A stretch of 64,000 nt of DNA from Pleodorina starrii (lineage: Eukaryota > Chlorophyta > Chlorophyceae > Chlamydomonadales > Volvocaceae), in the NCBI GenBank assembly GCA_030267565.1, contig BRXU01000004.1, positions 4,160,501-4,224,500 of the forward strand. Reading direction: 5' to 3'. This document shows, one piece after another, positions 48,701 through 59,534 of this stretch. The notes below the pieces were generated by a model. That model did no database searches, was not told where the DNA came from, and worked only from the letters and a program-made list of their open reading frames with translations. The translations under genes and the position numbers were made by a program. The first letter of the stretch is position 1, and each line of letters opens with the position of its first letter.

Positions 48701-51700
48701 AGGGGGGAGGGGGGAGGGGGGAGGGGGGAGGGGGGAGGGGGGAGGGGGGAGGGGGGAGGGGGGAGGGGGGAGGGGGGAGGGGGGAGGGGGGAGGGGGGAG
48801 GGGGGAGGGGGGAGGGGGGAGGGGGGAGAGGGGAGGGGGGAGGGGGGAGGGGGGAGGGGGGAGGGGGGAGGGGGGAGGGGGGAGGGGGGAGGGGGGAGGG
48901 GGGAGGGGGGAGGGGGGAGGGGGGAGGGGGGAGGGGGGAGGGGGGAGGGGGGAGGGGGGAGGGGGGAGGGGGGAGGGGGGAGGGGGGAGGGGGGAGGGGG
49001 GAGGGGGGACGGGACATGACAGTTGAGAGAGGGGTTGAGAGGGTGTGAGCGGGGAGCACTGCCCGCAGTGAAGGGATGAGGGGGGAGGGGTACAGGGGTT
49101 GAGGGTTTAGGGAGCGAGAGATGCGGGAGGGGTTCGGGACGGGGGAAGTGGGGTGACTGGCAAAACACAGCCACCCGGCCTCCCCCCTAGCGCATGTGGC
49201 TCAGCCTAGCCCCCGGCAAGGCAACCGCTCCCTTTTTTCGCTCCCTCCCTCCCTCCCTCCCTAGAGCGCCCCACCCCCTCCCTCCTCCCCGCTGCACAAC
49301 CTCCTTAAGGCCCCACCGTTTGCGCCGCCGTTGCCCAGCGGCGACCCCGGCGGCTGCAGCGGCCCCGATCCCGACAGCCCCCCCGCCTGCTGCTGCCCCG
49401 CCGCCGCCGGCCCTCGGATATCTCCGCCCAAGCTAGGCATCTGCAGCAGCATACGGGCTCCGCCTCCGCCGCCACCGCCGCCGCGACCCGGCCCTGATCC
49501 TGCGCCGCCGCCGCCCGAGCCTGACGCTGCGGCCTGGCCCCCATTGGATCGGTGGAGGAGGGAGGCGGCGCGGGTGAGGGTCGGGGGGCGGCTGAGGGAG
49601 GGGGAGGGGACACGGGGAATGGGTCGGGGGAGGGAGGGGAGGGGAGGGCGGGAAGGAGCGTGTCGTGTCGTGTCGTGTCGGGGGAGCGAGCTGCAGTGGG
49701 GGGTGTCACATGGGGGGTGTCACCTGCGCCGGCCGCGCGCGCCCCACCTCCCCACCCCACCCCACCCATCCCTGCCCCAACCGTCCTCAAAGCCACCGTC
49801 CCATCCCCTCCAGAAAACACACGCACACACACACACACACAAAACCCCACACATACATCCCAAACCAAAACCCAAACCCAGCCGCCCCTTCCCCTTCCCC
49901 TCCCCCCCCCCGCCGCCCACTCACTCCGGACCGCACCGACCCTCCTGCTCCTGCCGCCGCAACAACCCAGCTCGCCCAAATCCACCGCCTCCTCCTCCGC
50001 CTCCTCCTCCGCCGCCGCCCCCCACCATCATCATGCCCGGCGGCGACGTCCGGCGGCCGCTCGTGCCGCCGCCGCCTCCAAACGCCGCCGAGCCCGCCGC
50101 TCCCCCGTGGCTCCCTAGCGGCGGACTGGGCGGCGCCGATTCGTCGACTGCCCTCAGCACCCGGTGGTACATCCGCTCCAGTCTCGCCCCCACCGAGTCC
50201 AGGTGCACCGCCGACCGCACCTCCTTGTCCGGCTGGGGGGCCCTGAGGGTGGTGGCGGAGAGGTGCTTGTGGAGCTCCACTCGGTGCATGGACCGGGTGC
50301 GTAACTCGTTGACGCCCGGCTGGAAGACACCTGAGGGTAGGGTCAGGGTGAGGGGGGTGGGGTGGGGGAGGGGTGGGGGAGGGCGAGTGTGTGTGCGTGT
50401 GTATGGGGTGCGTTTAAGGGTTTTCGTGTTCTGAGCGATTTGGGGGTTGGCCGGTTGGTGCTGCTGGAATGGGGCGAGGGGACGGGGGCAAGGGGGTATA
50501 AGGAAAAACAGCCCACCCACCCACACACCCTCACCCACAGCCAACACACCCTCACCCACCCACCCAGTGAAAAGAGGCGGTACCGGCGGTTGTCCCGCAG
50601 CACTGCACACGCCGCCACGCCCTTCTCCATTCGCTCCACCACTGCGGGCTTCTCGTGAAGCAGCATGGCGCGGGCGGCGGCGGTGGCTGAGTAGCGGAGC
50701 GGGTCGATGCGGCCGGTGGTGCCCTGGAGGCCGGGAAGGGGGGGTCGGAGGGGGCGGAGGGGGGGTTGGGGGGGGGGTCGGGCAGGCAGGTGAGCGAGAT
50801 GACAACGACGTGGGGCGACGAGCTGGCGAGACGGCGAGGGAGGCGGGAGGGAGGGAGGGAGGGGATGCGGGGCGCCCTGAAACATCAATGGTAGCAGCGA
50901 CGCAAGGCGGCAAGAGAGAGGGCCGCTGTCCGTCCCGCGTTTACGGATCTGACCGAGGGGACATAGGGCCCAGCAAGCGAGGTAGGAGCCCGAAGCCGGA
51001 GGTCGGGACCAGCTCGCGGTCAGTCCCCTCCCCCCAACCCAACCCAACCCAACCCAACCCAACGCAGGCAGGCAGGCAGTCACCTGCGCCTCCGGTGAGG
51101 GGCTCCGCTGCGCCGCTTTGCCGCCCTGCCCCCGGGTGGTGTCGGGTGTGGACCGCCCGTCACTGATGCCGCCGTCCAGCTCGTCCCGCTCGTCATCGCT
51201 GCCGTCCATCGGCTCGTTCAGGAAGTTGGGGCTGAGACCCGGGTAGGCCAACGAGGAGTGCACCTCGCGAGAGCCCACAATGCCGGCCCGGCGAAGATCG
51301 TCCAACTGTGCGGGGGATGATCCGGGGAGGGGGGTGGGTGAGAGGGCGCCGCGGTGGGACGGAGGCGATGTCAGGGAGCCCAGGGCCCAGGGCGTATTAG
51401 GTGCCTCAGAGGAGGGAGGAGAACACAAAGACAGACAGACAGACAGACAGACAGACACGGAGGGAGAAGGCGCGTGCGTTGAGGGCGGTGGGGGGGTAGG
51501 AGGGGAGGGGAAGGGGTGCACCTGGGCAGGGAGGTGGGGTGGGCCTCAGCTCGCGTTAGCGCCGGGGGAGCCGACGCCGTGTCGCGTTAGTGATGGAACG
51601 AGGCGTTTGTTTGACCGCGACAGCGCCGTCGCGGAAGTTGTGCAGAGGGATTGTATTTCGTGAGCATGTGCTTGATTTTGGAAAAGGTCGCGCTCTTAGG

Positions 51701-51870
51701 ACACGCGACGCTGTCCGCATGCAAGCGCCCACCGTGAACACAGGCTCGAGGCTCTGAATCTTCCGCGCATCTTTGGGCTTGTAGATGAAATGGAGCTGGT
51801 GCTTCGGTGATGCTTGGCCGTCGTCGAGCTGCGTGCCGGCGCCGGAAAGCTGAGGCAGGCGATTTGGCAT
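45748..51870 (-). CDS. Large protein of unknown family, 11 exons, 838 residues
   Basis: Exons on the minus strand: 51870-51733, 51305-51084, 50723-50564, 50330-50026, 49533-49317, 48572-48445, 48103-47997, 47746-47552, 47118-46598, 46418-46165 and 46017-45748. All joins keep phase and sum to 839 codons including the TAG. The exon 4 to 5 join is the least certain, because both ends are Gly-rich. The N-terminus (MPNRLPQL) has no obvious targeting signal. Predicted helical stretches include EVIEAQLRHLAASTEAHLKA and a late LERLWALLAVP segment. The latter resembles the LW-LL-IP motif of several microtubule- or cilium-associated coiled-coil proteins (MAP65/PRC1, CCDC87), so a ciliary role is possible but weakly based. 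Two Ala/Gly-rich inserts separate the helical blocks. No enzyme motif was seen. It is divergent from the cyclophilin gene, 473 bases away. Confidence 0.8.
48586..49009. repeat. Intronic (GGGGGGA)n heptamer minisatellite, about 410 bp
   Basis: Close to 58 copies of a GGGGGGA unit fill the intron 48573-49316 of the 11-exon gene, with one GGGGAGAGGGG break at about 48827. The gene lies on the other strand, so its transcript carries (TCCCCCC)n, which reads as LPPPPSP in every frame. The G-rich strand is a strong candidate for G-quadruplex formation. Confidence 0.95.
51037..51078. repeat. Intronic (AACCC)n followed by (GGCA)n
   Basis: Five or so AACCC units run into several GGCA units just before exon 2 of the 11-exon gene ends at 51084. 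Confidence 0.85.
51430..51457. repeat. Intronic (ACAG)n microsatellite
   Basis: Six to seven ACAG units in intron 1 of the 11-exon gene. Confidence 0.88.
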
Positions 51871-52343
51871 GGTTTCTACCTAGAAACAGTGCGTCCCTAA
51901 TTATTTTTCATTCATTGCGTTACACTACTTATGGCTACGTGACATCTACTAGTAAACATTGTAGCCATACCGCTTCGGAGAAACAACGCAACAATATAAA
52001 TAACACTTGGAATTAATAACAGGCGTTCCGCCTCATTGACAAGACAGGTACATCGATTGATGCAACCTCTATTTTACATACCATTGTCGTTACCGCTGCG
52101 TTCAAAGCAGTTACAAAGGGCAACACCTTGGCCGTATTGCCGTACTTCAAATCTTCGCGGGGTCCGTTACCGAAATATGTCCCCGCAGCTCGGCGATGGC
52201 AAACTGATTCCATAACAGCCCACGCCTCAGCCATCCCACTACTGTCTATCTGATTGTACGAACCACCGACCCGTCATCGTGCAAGCGCAAGCTACCTCCT
52301 ACCCAGTCGTCGCGCGCTCCGTAGCTAGTCACGGCACGGCAAG
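51871..52343. promoter_or_regulatory. 473-bp bidirectional promoter region
   Basis: Separates the ATG of the 11-exon minus-strand gene from the ATG of the cyclophilin gene. The left half is AT-rich, the right half GC-rich. No specific element is recognisable. Confidence 0.55.
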
Positions 52344-55274
52344 ATGGCTGGCTTTCTTCTTAAGCCATCCAGCAACAAGCTTGGCCTGCGTAAGCACGCG
52401 CGCGCACCTGGGTCGCCGAGCGGCAGCAGCGCTCGCGTCGTCGCTGCTCGGTGCCGCGCCGATGCTGCGCACGCGCCTACCGGCCATCCACAATCGCAAA
52501 CAACAAAGAACATCGATCGGCGCCAGGTTCTCTCGGCGCTCCTGACGGCCTCGGGCGCGCTGCTGCTGCCGTCGCGGCCCTCACTCGCTGAAGACCAGGC
52601 GGAGCTCCCCCTGGAGGCCAGCCCCAGCCCCGGGACCGAGGCCGCTCCCGCCGTAGCGAAAACGGAGCTGGTGGCTCAGGCCCCTACTGCTGCTGCTTCA
52701 GATGCAACGGCGGAGGCCGTGGCCCTGCCGGACGGCTCCGAGAGCCCGGAGCCGTCGCCAGCTGCATCTGCCGCAACTGAGCCGAGCACCAGCGGGGCGG
52801 GCAGCGTTGCAGCGCGCGGCCCCCAGCAGGTCGGATGTGGGCGGGGGCGGGTCGGGTGGGGTGGGGTTGGATGGCGTCTGTCAGGGGCACCTACCTCCGA
52901 TAACCCACCTCTTCTCGTTTTTATTCGTCTACGATCGCTGGCGCACTCGCTCGTGCTCCTGCTCCTGCTCGTGCTGCTGCTCCTGCTCATACACCTGTCC
53001 CGTACGCCCCATGATGACGTGCTGCTGGCTCCTGCTTGCGAGCACGACTCGTGAACACCGTAACTGCGTAATTACGCCCCAGCCCCAGCCCGCCCTGGGC
53101 CGGGCCGCCCGAAAATCCACCTCTTTGGCTGTACTCACGCTACGGCTCACCTACGGTACGACGCTCCACTGCCGTACACACTGCCGTACACACGCATGCA
53201 CCAGCAGGTTTTCATGGACGTGACCATCAATGGCGAGCCGGCGGGCCGCATCACCATTCAGCTCTTCGCCGAGGAGGTGCCCGAGGGCGCGCGGCGCTTC
53301 GCGGAGCTCGCTGCGGGTCGCCAGGGCGTCGACTACCGGCTGTCCAAGTTCAACGGCGTGCTGCCGGTAGGCGTAGGTGTAGGGGGGTGATCCACGTGTA
53401 TAGGCCGGAGCCCGTGAACGGGGGGGCGCGCGCCGAGGTACGCGCGCCGCTCTCCTCTCCGGGCTCGAGCGCCCGTGGTCCTCTTCGAATATTGTTTTCT
53501 GGCTGCGTGCCGTACCTCACTGCGGCCAAGAGCTCTCCTCCGCGTCTTGTGTGCTCCCTGGCCTCTTATCTCTCTTTCCCCCGCTTACCGTATCTCACGC
53601 GGCGCCACCGCCACCACCACCACCGCCGCAGACCTACATCCGCAACGACGGCCTCAACCGACTGTCGTATAGCGCAAACGAGGTGTCCCCCATCGCCGCG
53701 GGAGACTCCCTGGATGCGGTGGAGGTGCGGACCCCACCCGGGGGGGGGGCTGCTGGGCCCTGCCGCTGTGCTGTGCTGTGCTGTGCTATGCTATGCTATG
53801 CTATGCTATGCTATGCTATGCTATACTATGCTATGCTATGCTGTGCTATGCTATGGGAAAATGAAACACGGGGTGCAAAAGGGGGGAGGGGAAGGCGGCA
53901 GCGGGGTAGGATCAGTGGGGCAGCCGCCGGCAGCCGGACGGGAGATGAGAGGCCGGCAGGCTCAGGGAGCGCTGGTGCTGGTGCTGCTGCTGCTGCTGCT
54001 CACACCGCGCAGGCGGAGCTGGACCGGCAGACGCGGCGCCACGACCAGGCCGGCCTGGTGTCGCTGGTCGTGCGGGAGCGGGAGGCCCGGCCCGTCAAGG
54101 AGCGGCTGGTGGCTCGAGACGGGAGGCTCATCACAGTCCTGGTGAGGCGAGTGTGCGGGGAGGCGAGTGTGAGGGGAGGCCGCCCTTCTCTCGGTACCAA
54201 TTACGTGGTGCTGGGTTTCGGAGCCAAAGATCGCCGCTCCCACGTCCGCAACTTGGCCTCTACGTCCTCTCCCTCCGCAACTTGGCCCCCTTCCCCTTCC
54301 CCGGTCGCACCGCTCCGGAACCACACCCGCAGGAGCAAGCGGGAGAGGCGCCCAACGGCACCCAGTTCACCATCACCACGGCGGCCAGGTCCGCGTGCGT
54401 GCGGGAGCGTGTTGCGTATTGCGGGAGGACTGCCGACACTGCGCGGGGGCCCTCCCTGCAGCGCATCAGGGCAGAGGCACCGGTGCCGCCTGCCACGGAA
54501 GGAGGTGTCCTCGGCGCTATGCTGAAGAGCGCATAGGAGCCGTCGCCGTCGCCGTCGCTGGGGAGCTGAGCTCTTCCGGTTGGGCTGTGCCTCGCCTTTT
54601 TCAATAGGAGCAGAATTGGACCAACACACACACACACACTGCCCTCATGCCACCCCGCCCCTGGCTGCCCTCCTCCCCCGCCCCCCGCCCCCCGCATGCT
54701 CCCGCCCCCAGTCCTGATCTGGACGCCACCAACCTCATCATAGGCCGACTGGTGGGCGGCCAGGAGCTGCTGCAGCGCATCTCGGCACTGCCCGTCAACA
54801 GGCCGCGCAACGACAACCCCTACTTCCAGGTAGGCCAGTCCACACGACCCCGCCCGCCCCGGTGGGGCGTGTGCGCGTGTCTCCCCACCACCACCGCTGC
54901 CCCCCAGTGTCTGCCGGCCATTCCCCTCCCCCGAGCGCCATCTGCCCCATTTATTGTCACACCCAGTGAGGGAACACGAGGAGCCACGTTCAGAGCCTCC
55001 CCCTGCTGCTGACGACTTTCCTTGGCGCTGACGGGAACTGCAGGGCTGTTGGCGTGCCGCCGCAAGCCACAACGGCCCCTCAACGGCCCCCGCCCCCAGC
55101 TCTTCACTCTTTGCGCTTCCTTGGCCCCTCCCTCCCTCCCTCGCCCGCCGCCGCCCCTGCCCTTGCCGCCAGGCGGGCAAGGCCATGGGCGACAAGCGGG
55201 CAGTCACAGCGGAGCGCGCCTTTTACCGGCCCTTCCAAAAGGTGGTGGTGTCCAGCAGCGGCGTCATCTCCTGA
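52344..55274 (+). CDS. Thylakoid-lumen cyclophilin-like protein (plant CYP26-2/CYP28 type), 7 exons
   Basis: Exons are 52344-52829, 53208-53366, 53632-53724, 54013-54141, 54333-54394, 54712-54829 and 55173-55274, giving 382 residues. The first 58 residues are a basic chloroplast transit peptide. A twin Arg (59-60), a hydrophobic core and a PSLA cleavage site ending at Ala82 suggest Tat import into the thylakoid lumen. An acidic Pro/Ala-rich spacer reaches about residue 162. The cyclophilin-like domain has VTINGEPAGRITIQLF, EEVPEGARRF, PNGTQF, LDATNLIIGRL and a C-terminal SGVIS. The catalytic Arg and His of active prolyl isomerases are not evident, as in the plant CYP26-2/CYP28 group, so enzyme activity is doubtful. 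The exon 5 donor could be 54389 (GTCCGC) instead of 54395 (GTGCGT); both keep phase and differ by two residues. Confidence 0.9.
53766..53855. repeat. Intronic (CTATG)n/(CTGTG)n pentanucleotide array
   Basis: CTGTG units pass into about a dozen CTATG units, with isolated CTATA and CTGTG variants, in intron 3 of the cyclophilin-like gene. Confidence 0.92.
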
Positions 55275-55459
55275 GGAGCACGGAGCACGGAGCACATGAG
55301 CTTGAGCTTGAGCATGAGCTAGCGCGTGCGCTTTCCCCTATCAACACACACAACACAACACACAACGAAGAGCCACTGGGACCCAGCCATGGCAGCGGCA
55401 CAATTTTGACGACGGTAGAACTGTTACTATGGGCATTGATCCGCTCGCTGTACGCCCCT

Positions 55460-55464
55460 TGTAA
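55460..55464 (+). terminator. TGTAA polyadenylation signal of the cyclophilin-like gene
   Basis: TGTAA lies about 186 bases past the TGA stop, a usual spacing for this kind of genome. Confidence 0.6.
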
Positions 55465-58400
55465 TACGGTTCCGAGCCGCGGAGCGCTGCCGCTCCTTGA
55501 GATCAAGATCGAGATCCCGAGATCTAGGGAATATCGTGGCGGCACGGATCGGCAGTCGGCACCGGAAGCGACGCACGGCCCGGGTGGTGAGGGGTGGTGC
55601 ATGCAGCCGCCTGGCTTGGGCGGGTGGGGAATCCGTACAGTGCATGACGCGTGCACCGGGGAGGCGGTCGAGGTTGGCGCCCTGCCAATGTGCTAAGGCG
55701 TGCACACAGCACAGCTCGGACACCAACCGGTCCACAACGGACGTCCTCGGCCTCAGGCCAGTGCTTCTCTGGCCGTGTACAGCAGCGGAGACGACGTAGC
55801 GGCCCAGCTTCTTCAGATCTGTACTGAAGATACGTCTGCCTGTCCTCGCTTGCAGCCGCTGTCACGCACACCAGCGTACACTGCTCGCTTACGGCAGGCA
55901 GAGCCGGAAAGGGTTGGTGGCAACAGGGCGCAGAGGCCCCGCATACGGTAGCCCGGCGTGACCGTGTCTGGGCTCTGTGGCAACAGTAATGATAATGGCA
56001 GCAGCAGCAAAGACAGAAATCGAGGGGGTTGAGCTGTCCAGAGCAGGCAACGAAAGCGGCAGCTGCGGAAGGTCAAGTGCCCTTAGCCTCACAAAAATAC
56101 GGTTGTTTTCTTAGATAACGTCAGGGGCGGCGGTCGCGCTGTTCAGCTGGGGCTCCTCTGTAGCGCGGGGCTACGGGCATCTCAATCTACGTGACGAATG
56201 GATTGGTCTCCATTTTAATAAAGGGTTCCATTTTACTCGTTGGTCGTCGGTCGCGTCGGATCCTTCGTACTTGGTCGTACAGATGAGGCAGGGTGTCAGC
56301 CGGAAAGACACCTGGGCGCTGTGCAGCGTTTGCCCCGATTGGTCTGATCTCTTCGAGTGAATGAGTCTTGCGATTCCGCATCGCCACGTGACAACCGCAG
56401 TGGGCCCGTCGGTGTCTGTGAGGGACGTTGCCCGGGCTGCGCCTTGCTGGCGCTGCAGCGACTTGGCAAGCATCGGCACCGCGACCCCCAATCACGCCCC
56501 GCGCTTCCTGCGCCACACAGCGCCAAGGTCCGTATCGGGACAGGCCCTGGCGGTCCGTGCCAGCCGCGTCGCCAGCACAGCGAGTGTGGCACCTGCTTCG
56601 GGGCCAGAGCCTCCGGGGAGGATCGCCCAGCAGAGCCGCCGTCGAGGGTCGAGCAGCGACGTTCGGCATGGTGCCGCCCGTTCGGGCTCGGTGGAATGAT
56701 CGTCAAACGTCAATGTATGAGTGCCGCCTTTTGGTGTGTCGCTGCACGTTGTACGTTGTTACGTTGTATGTCGTACGTTGTACGGCTTCACCTCACGCGG
56801 GACTGTGTTCGCTGGCACGTAGTATGGACAAGTATGAACAATCGGTTTACGATTGAGCCAGTGCAGTACGAGATGGCACCATGTCAGATGTGACACCGCG
56901 TGATGCCTTACTCCAACCCCGCGCATGATGCACACGGTCAGCCTGCTCGGTCGGGAGGAAACCGGTCATAGCCGAGCCTTGGCTTCTAGAGCACACGTTT
57001 CACGCAGGGCATGGGCTCCAGATGTGCAGCTTGCGGAATGCCGTTAGCGGTTTGCAGTTTGCGGTTTGCGGTTTGCGGTTTATACACCTTGGGCCTGAAG
57101 CCCACTGTAACAACCACAGCAACAACGTTCGGCGCCTGGCGCTGTTGCAGTACGGCGCGCTCAGCACATCGCCGCTGCAGTGCGGCGCAGTGCGTGGCCA
57201 GCTTTGCAGTGCATGGCCAGCTTGACGCTGGCTCTACCATTCCGGGGGCCTGGCGCCTGAGGCCGACTGGCAAACACACAGCAACACATAGCAACACCTC
57301 CTGGCCGTATCGATGTCAGCGCAGCCCCGACACCGCCTCCTGACCAAGGCACCGCAAATGTGGGCACCGGCTACCGTATGGGGTAATGCAAGTCGGCTGT
57401 GCATAGGCCATGAGCTGGCGGGATACGCAATGACAGCGTGGCGGCTGGGTGCAGACCAATAATTACTACTAATTATACGGCCCGGGTGCGCAGCAGGAGA
57501 GAAAAATCTCTCCGGAGGACGTCATTACCTTTCCAGAGGCAGAGGCCGGGTGGGGCGGGGCGTGTATATGCGCCTCGTTCGCGCCGCACCGCGTCGCAGC
57601 GCAGCCTTGCAGCTCATGGGGCCCTATGGAACGGGGTTGCGAGTCATCGCCGAGGCGGTCGCGAACGGTCGCAAGCGGAAGCGGTCGGGGGCTACGTTAC
57701 CTTAGTATTTTAGTAATGCATAGTCGCGAGTGCGACTTCCAGAAGCTTTGTCCCCCCATAGGCAACATGTACCGACTGCTAGCTTGTGCTAAGCGGGGGC
57801 CCTGGCGGCTGGCGCGCCTTTGGGCATTTTCCCGTCTTGGGCAGTGGCTGGTTGCGAGCGGGCGTACAGCGCTCATAACGGCGGCTCGCATGTATGTTTT
57901 GAGCCACATTCTTCTGCTTTAGCGATGTATAAAAAACAATTATTCGAGCCAGATGTAAACGGGAACGGGTAAGATGCGCGACACGCAGGTCGCTGCGGGC
58001 TACTGCGGCAACTTTACAGCGAAGGACCGGCCTCCCCCAAAGCTTCCCAGGCCAAAGCCTTGCTGTTTCATGTGGAGCATCTTCTGAGTAAAGCATGGAG
58101 CATGTGTTGTGCGATCGTGAGCGCAGGCAGTGCCAGCGCAGGTCGTACGAAATAGGCCGTCGGCACCACCGCTGTGGAGCTGCTGTGGCGATTTGCAAGT
58201 TTGCAAGTTATGGCAGCCTCTTTGCCGCTGGGGACTTGCAGGCCAATATTTACAGTCTATACATCATTCACATTTGTGTTTTGCACGGACATGCCGCTTT
58301 TGACGTCGGCATGACTTCTCCGAAAGCGAGACTCTGGCAACTCGAGGAAAGACTTGTCGGCCTTCTTGTCCGCAAGGCACGGCTTATTCATTAGATAAAT

Positions 58401-59534
58401 ATCATATTTTGGTGATTGCATGGTGTTTTGTTGGGAATAGCCGCCAAAACAGGGCGCTAGATGTGCGCACGCTCTTCTCGTGTGCGTGTGTGGACACGGT
58501 TTCCACTCTTGACGCACAGAGGGGCCCCATACAGCGCAGATAATAGGTCCCTAGTTAAAAATTTCTGAATGATCAGCCGTATGGGTGAGCTGGATGCTCT
58601 GATGAGGCTGCTAAGATCACCCAAGACTCCTCAGTTGCCCCAGTTGCCCACGGGTCCTTGTTTTCCTCCAGCACAGGACTATTCCGCAGCCCGCTCCTGC
58701 AACAACAAGCGTTACCTGCACAACCATAGTCACTATTCTTAGTGTAATCGGGATATACTGCCGGAAATAGCTGGTCTATATTTTGCTTTGTACGGGATCG
58801 CACAGGGCTCCTAAATCCTTCAGCGCATCAGGAAGAAAGCAAATCCTATTACAATCTGTCAAAGAAAAGGAATTTTGTTTGTCCGTGAAAGAGTTCCCTA
58901 TTACAGTGCTCGCGACACGTCTCCACGCCTCAGCTTCAGGACATCGAAAGCAGGTGGGCCTGAAAGTAGACATGCTGCTTTTGCAAATAGCGTGTTAGCA
59001 TGTAGATGTGATGCATTCAGCGACTGCTCGCAAGATGGGTAATCCTTCTAGCCGCTGACCGCTCCGCGAAACATGCATGTGCTTCGCCCTTACGACTGTT
59101 TTTTTCTCGCCTTGAACAGTAATCAGAACTTCTGTGCTGTTTGTATGCAGGACTGCCTCCCACGGCCTTTTGCAGACTTTTTCGCTCCTTTTTCTCGAGA
59201 ATCCGCAAATCCGGCCAGTTTTCAAGGCTATCCCTGTCAAAAATAGTATAAATTCGAGGTAAATTCTGAATCAGTTACAAGTGAGCGAAATCGTAGCAAC
59301 AAGTCACAAACGTCTTCTCACACACAAAGCGAGAGGCGAGACGTCGATTACTTCCGACCGCCCCCTGCTTGTTGAATAATGACTCAGCGCTGACATTTCC
59401 TGCTTTGACGGTCTCCCGCATGCCTTCATACTGTCACCTGAATCCTCTCGGCGAACGTGCGGGCCCCGACGTCCGTTGGCAACGGGCAGAACGACGCCAC
59501 CGGGAGCACACCCTTCCCGCCTGATCCACCGCCA
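55465..59534. other. 4-kb intergenic stretch, no gene supported
   Basis: From about 57700 to 59400 the base composition is markedly more AT-rich than in the genes. Short TACGTTG-type direct repeats occur at about 56745-56790 and a TTTGCGG run at 57048. Several frames on both strands stay open for 60-180 codons, but I recognise no family motif or consistent splicing in them. Decayed transposon or unrecognised small genes are possible. Confidence 0.45.
57048..57081. repeat. (TTTGCGG)n heptamer repeat
   Basis: About five TTTGCGG units, one reading TTTGCAG. It is not the algal telomere unit TTTTAGGG. Confidence 0.85.

Noticed and set aside
48316..49059. LPPPPSP-repeat frame resembling a hydroxyproline-rich cell-wall protein
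   Set aside because: A 7-base repeat read in any frame gives a 7-residue repeat. It lies inside an intron whose flanking exons join in phase.
56171..56669. Minus-strand frames of 106-160 codons in the 4-kb intergenic region
   Set aside because: No known motif, no consistent splice sites, and overlapping frames equally open on both strands.
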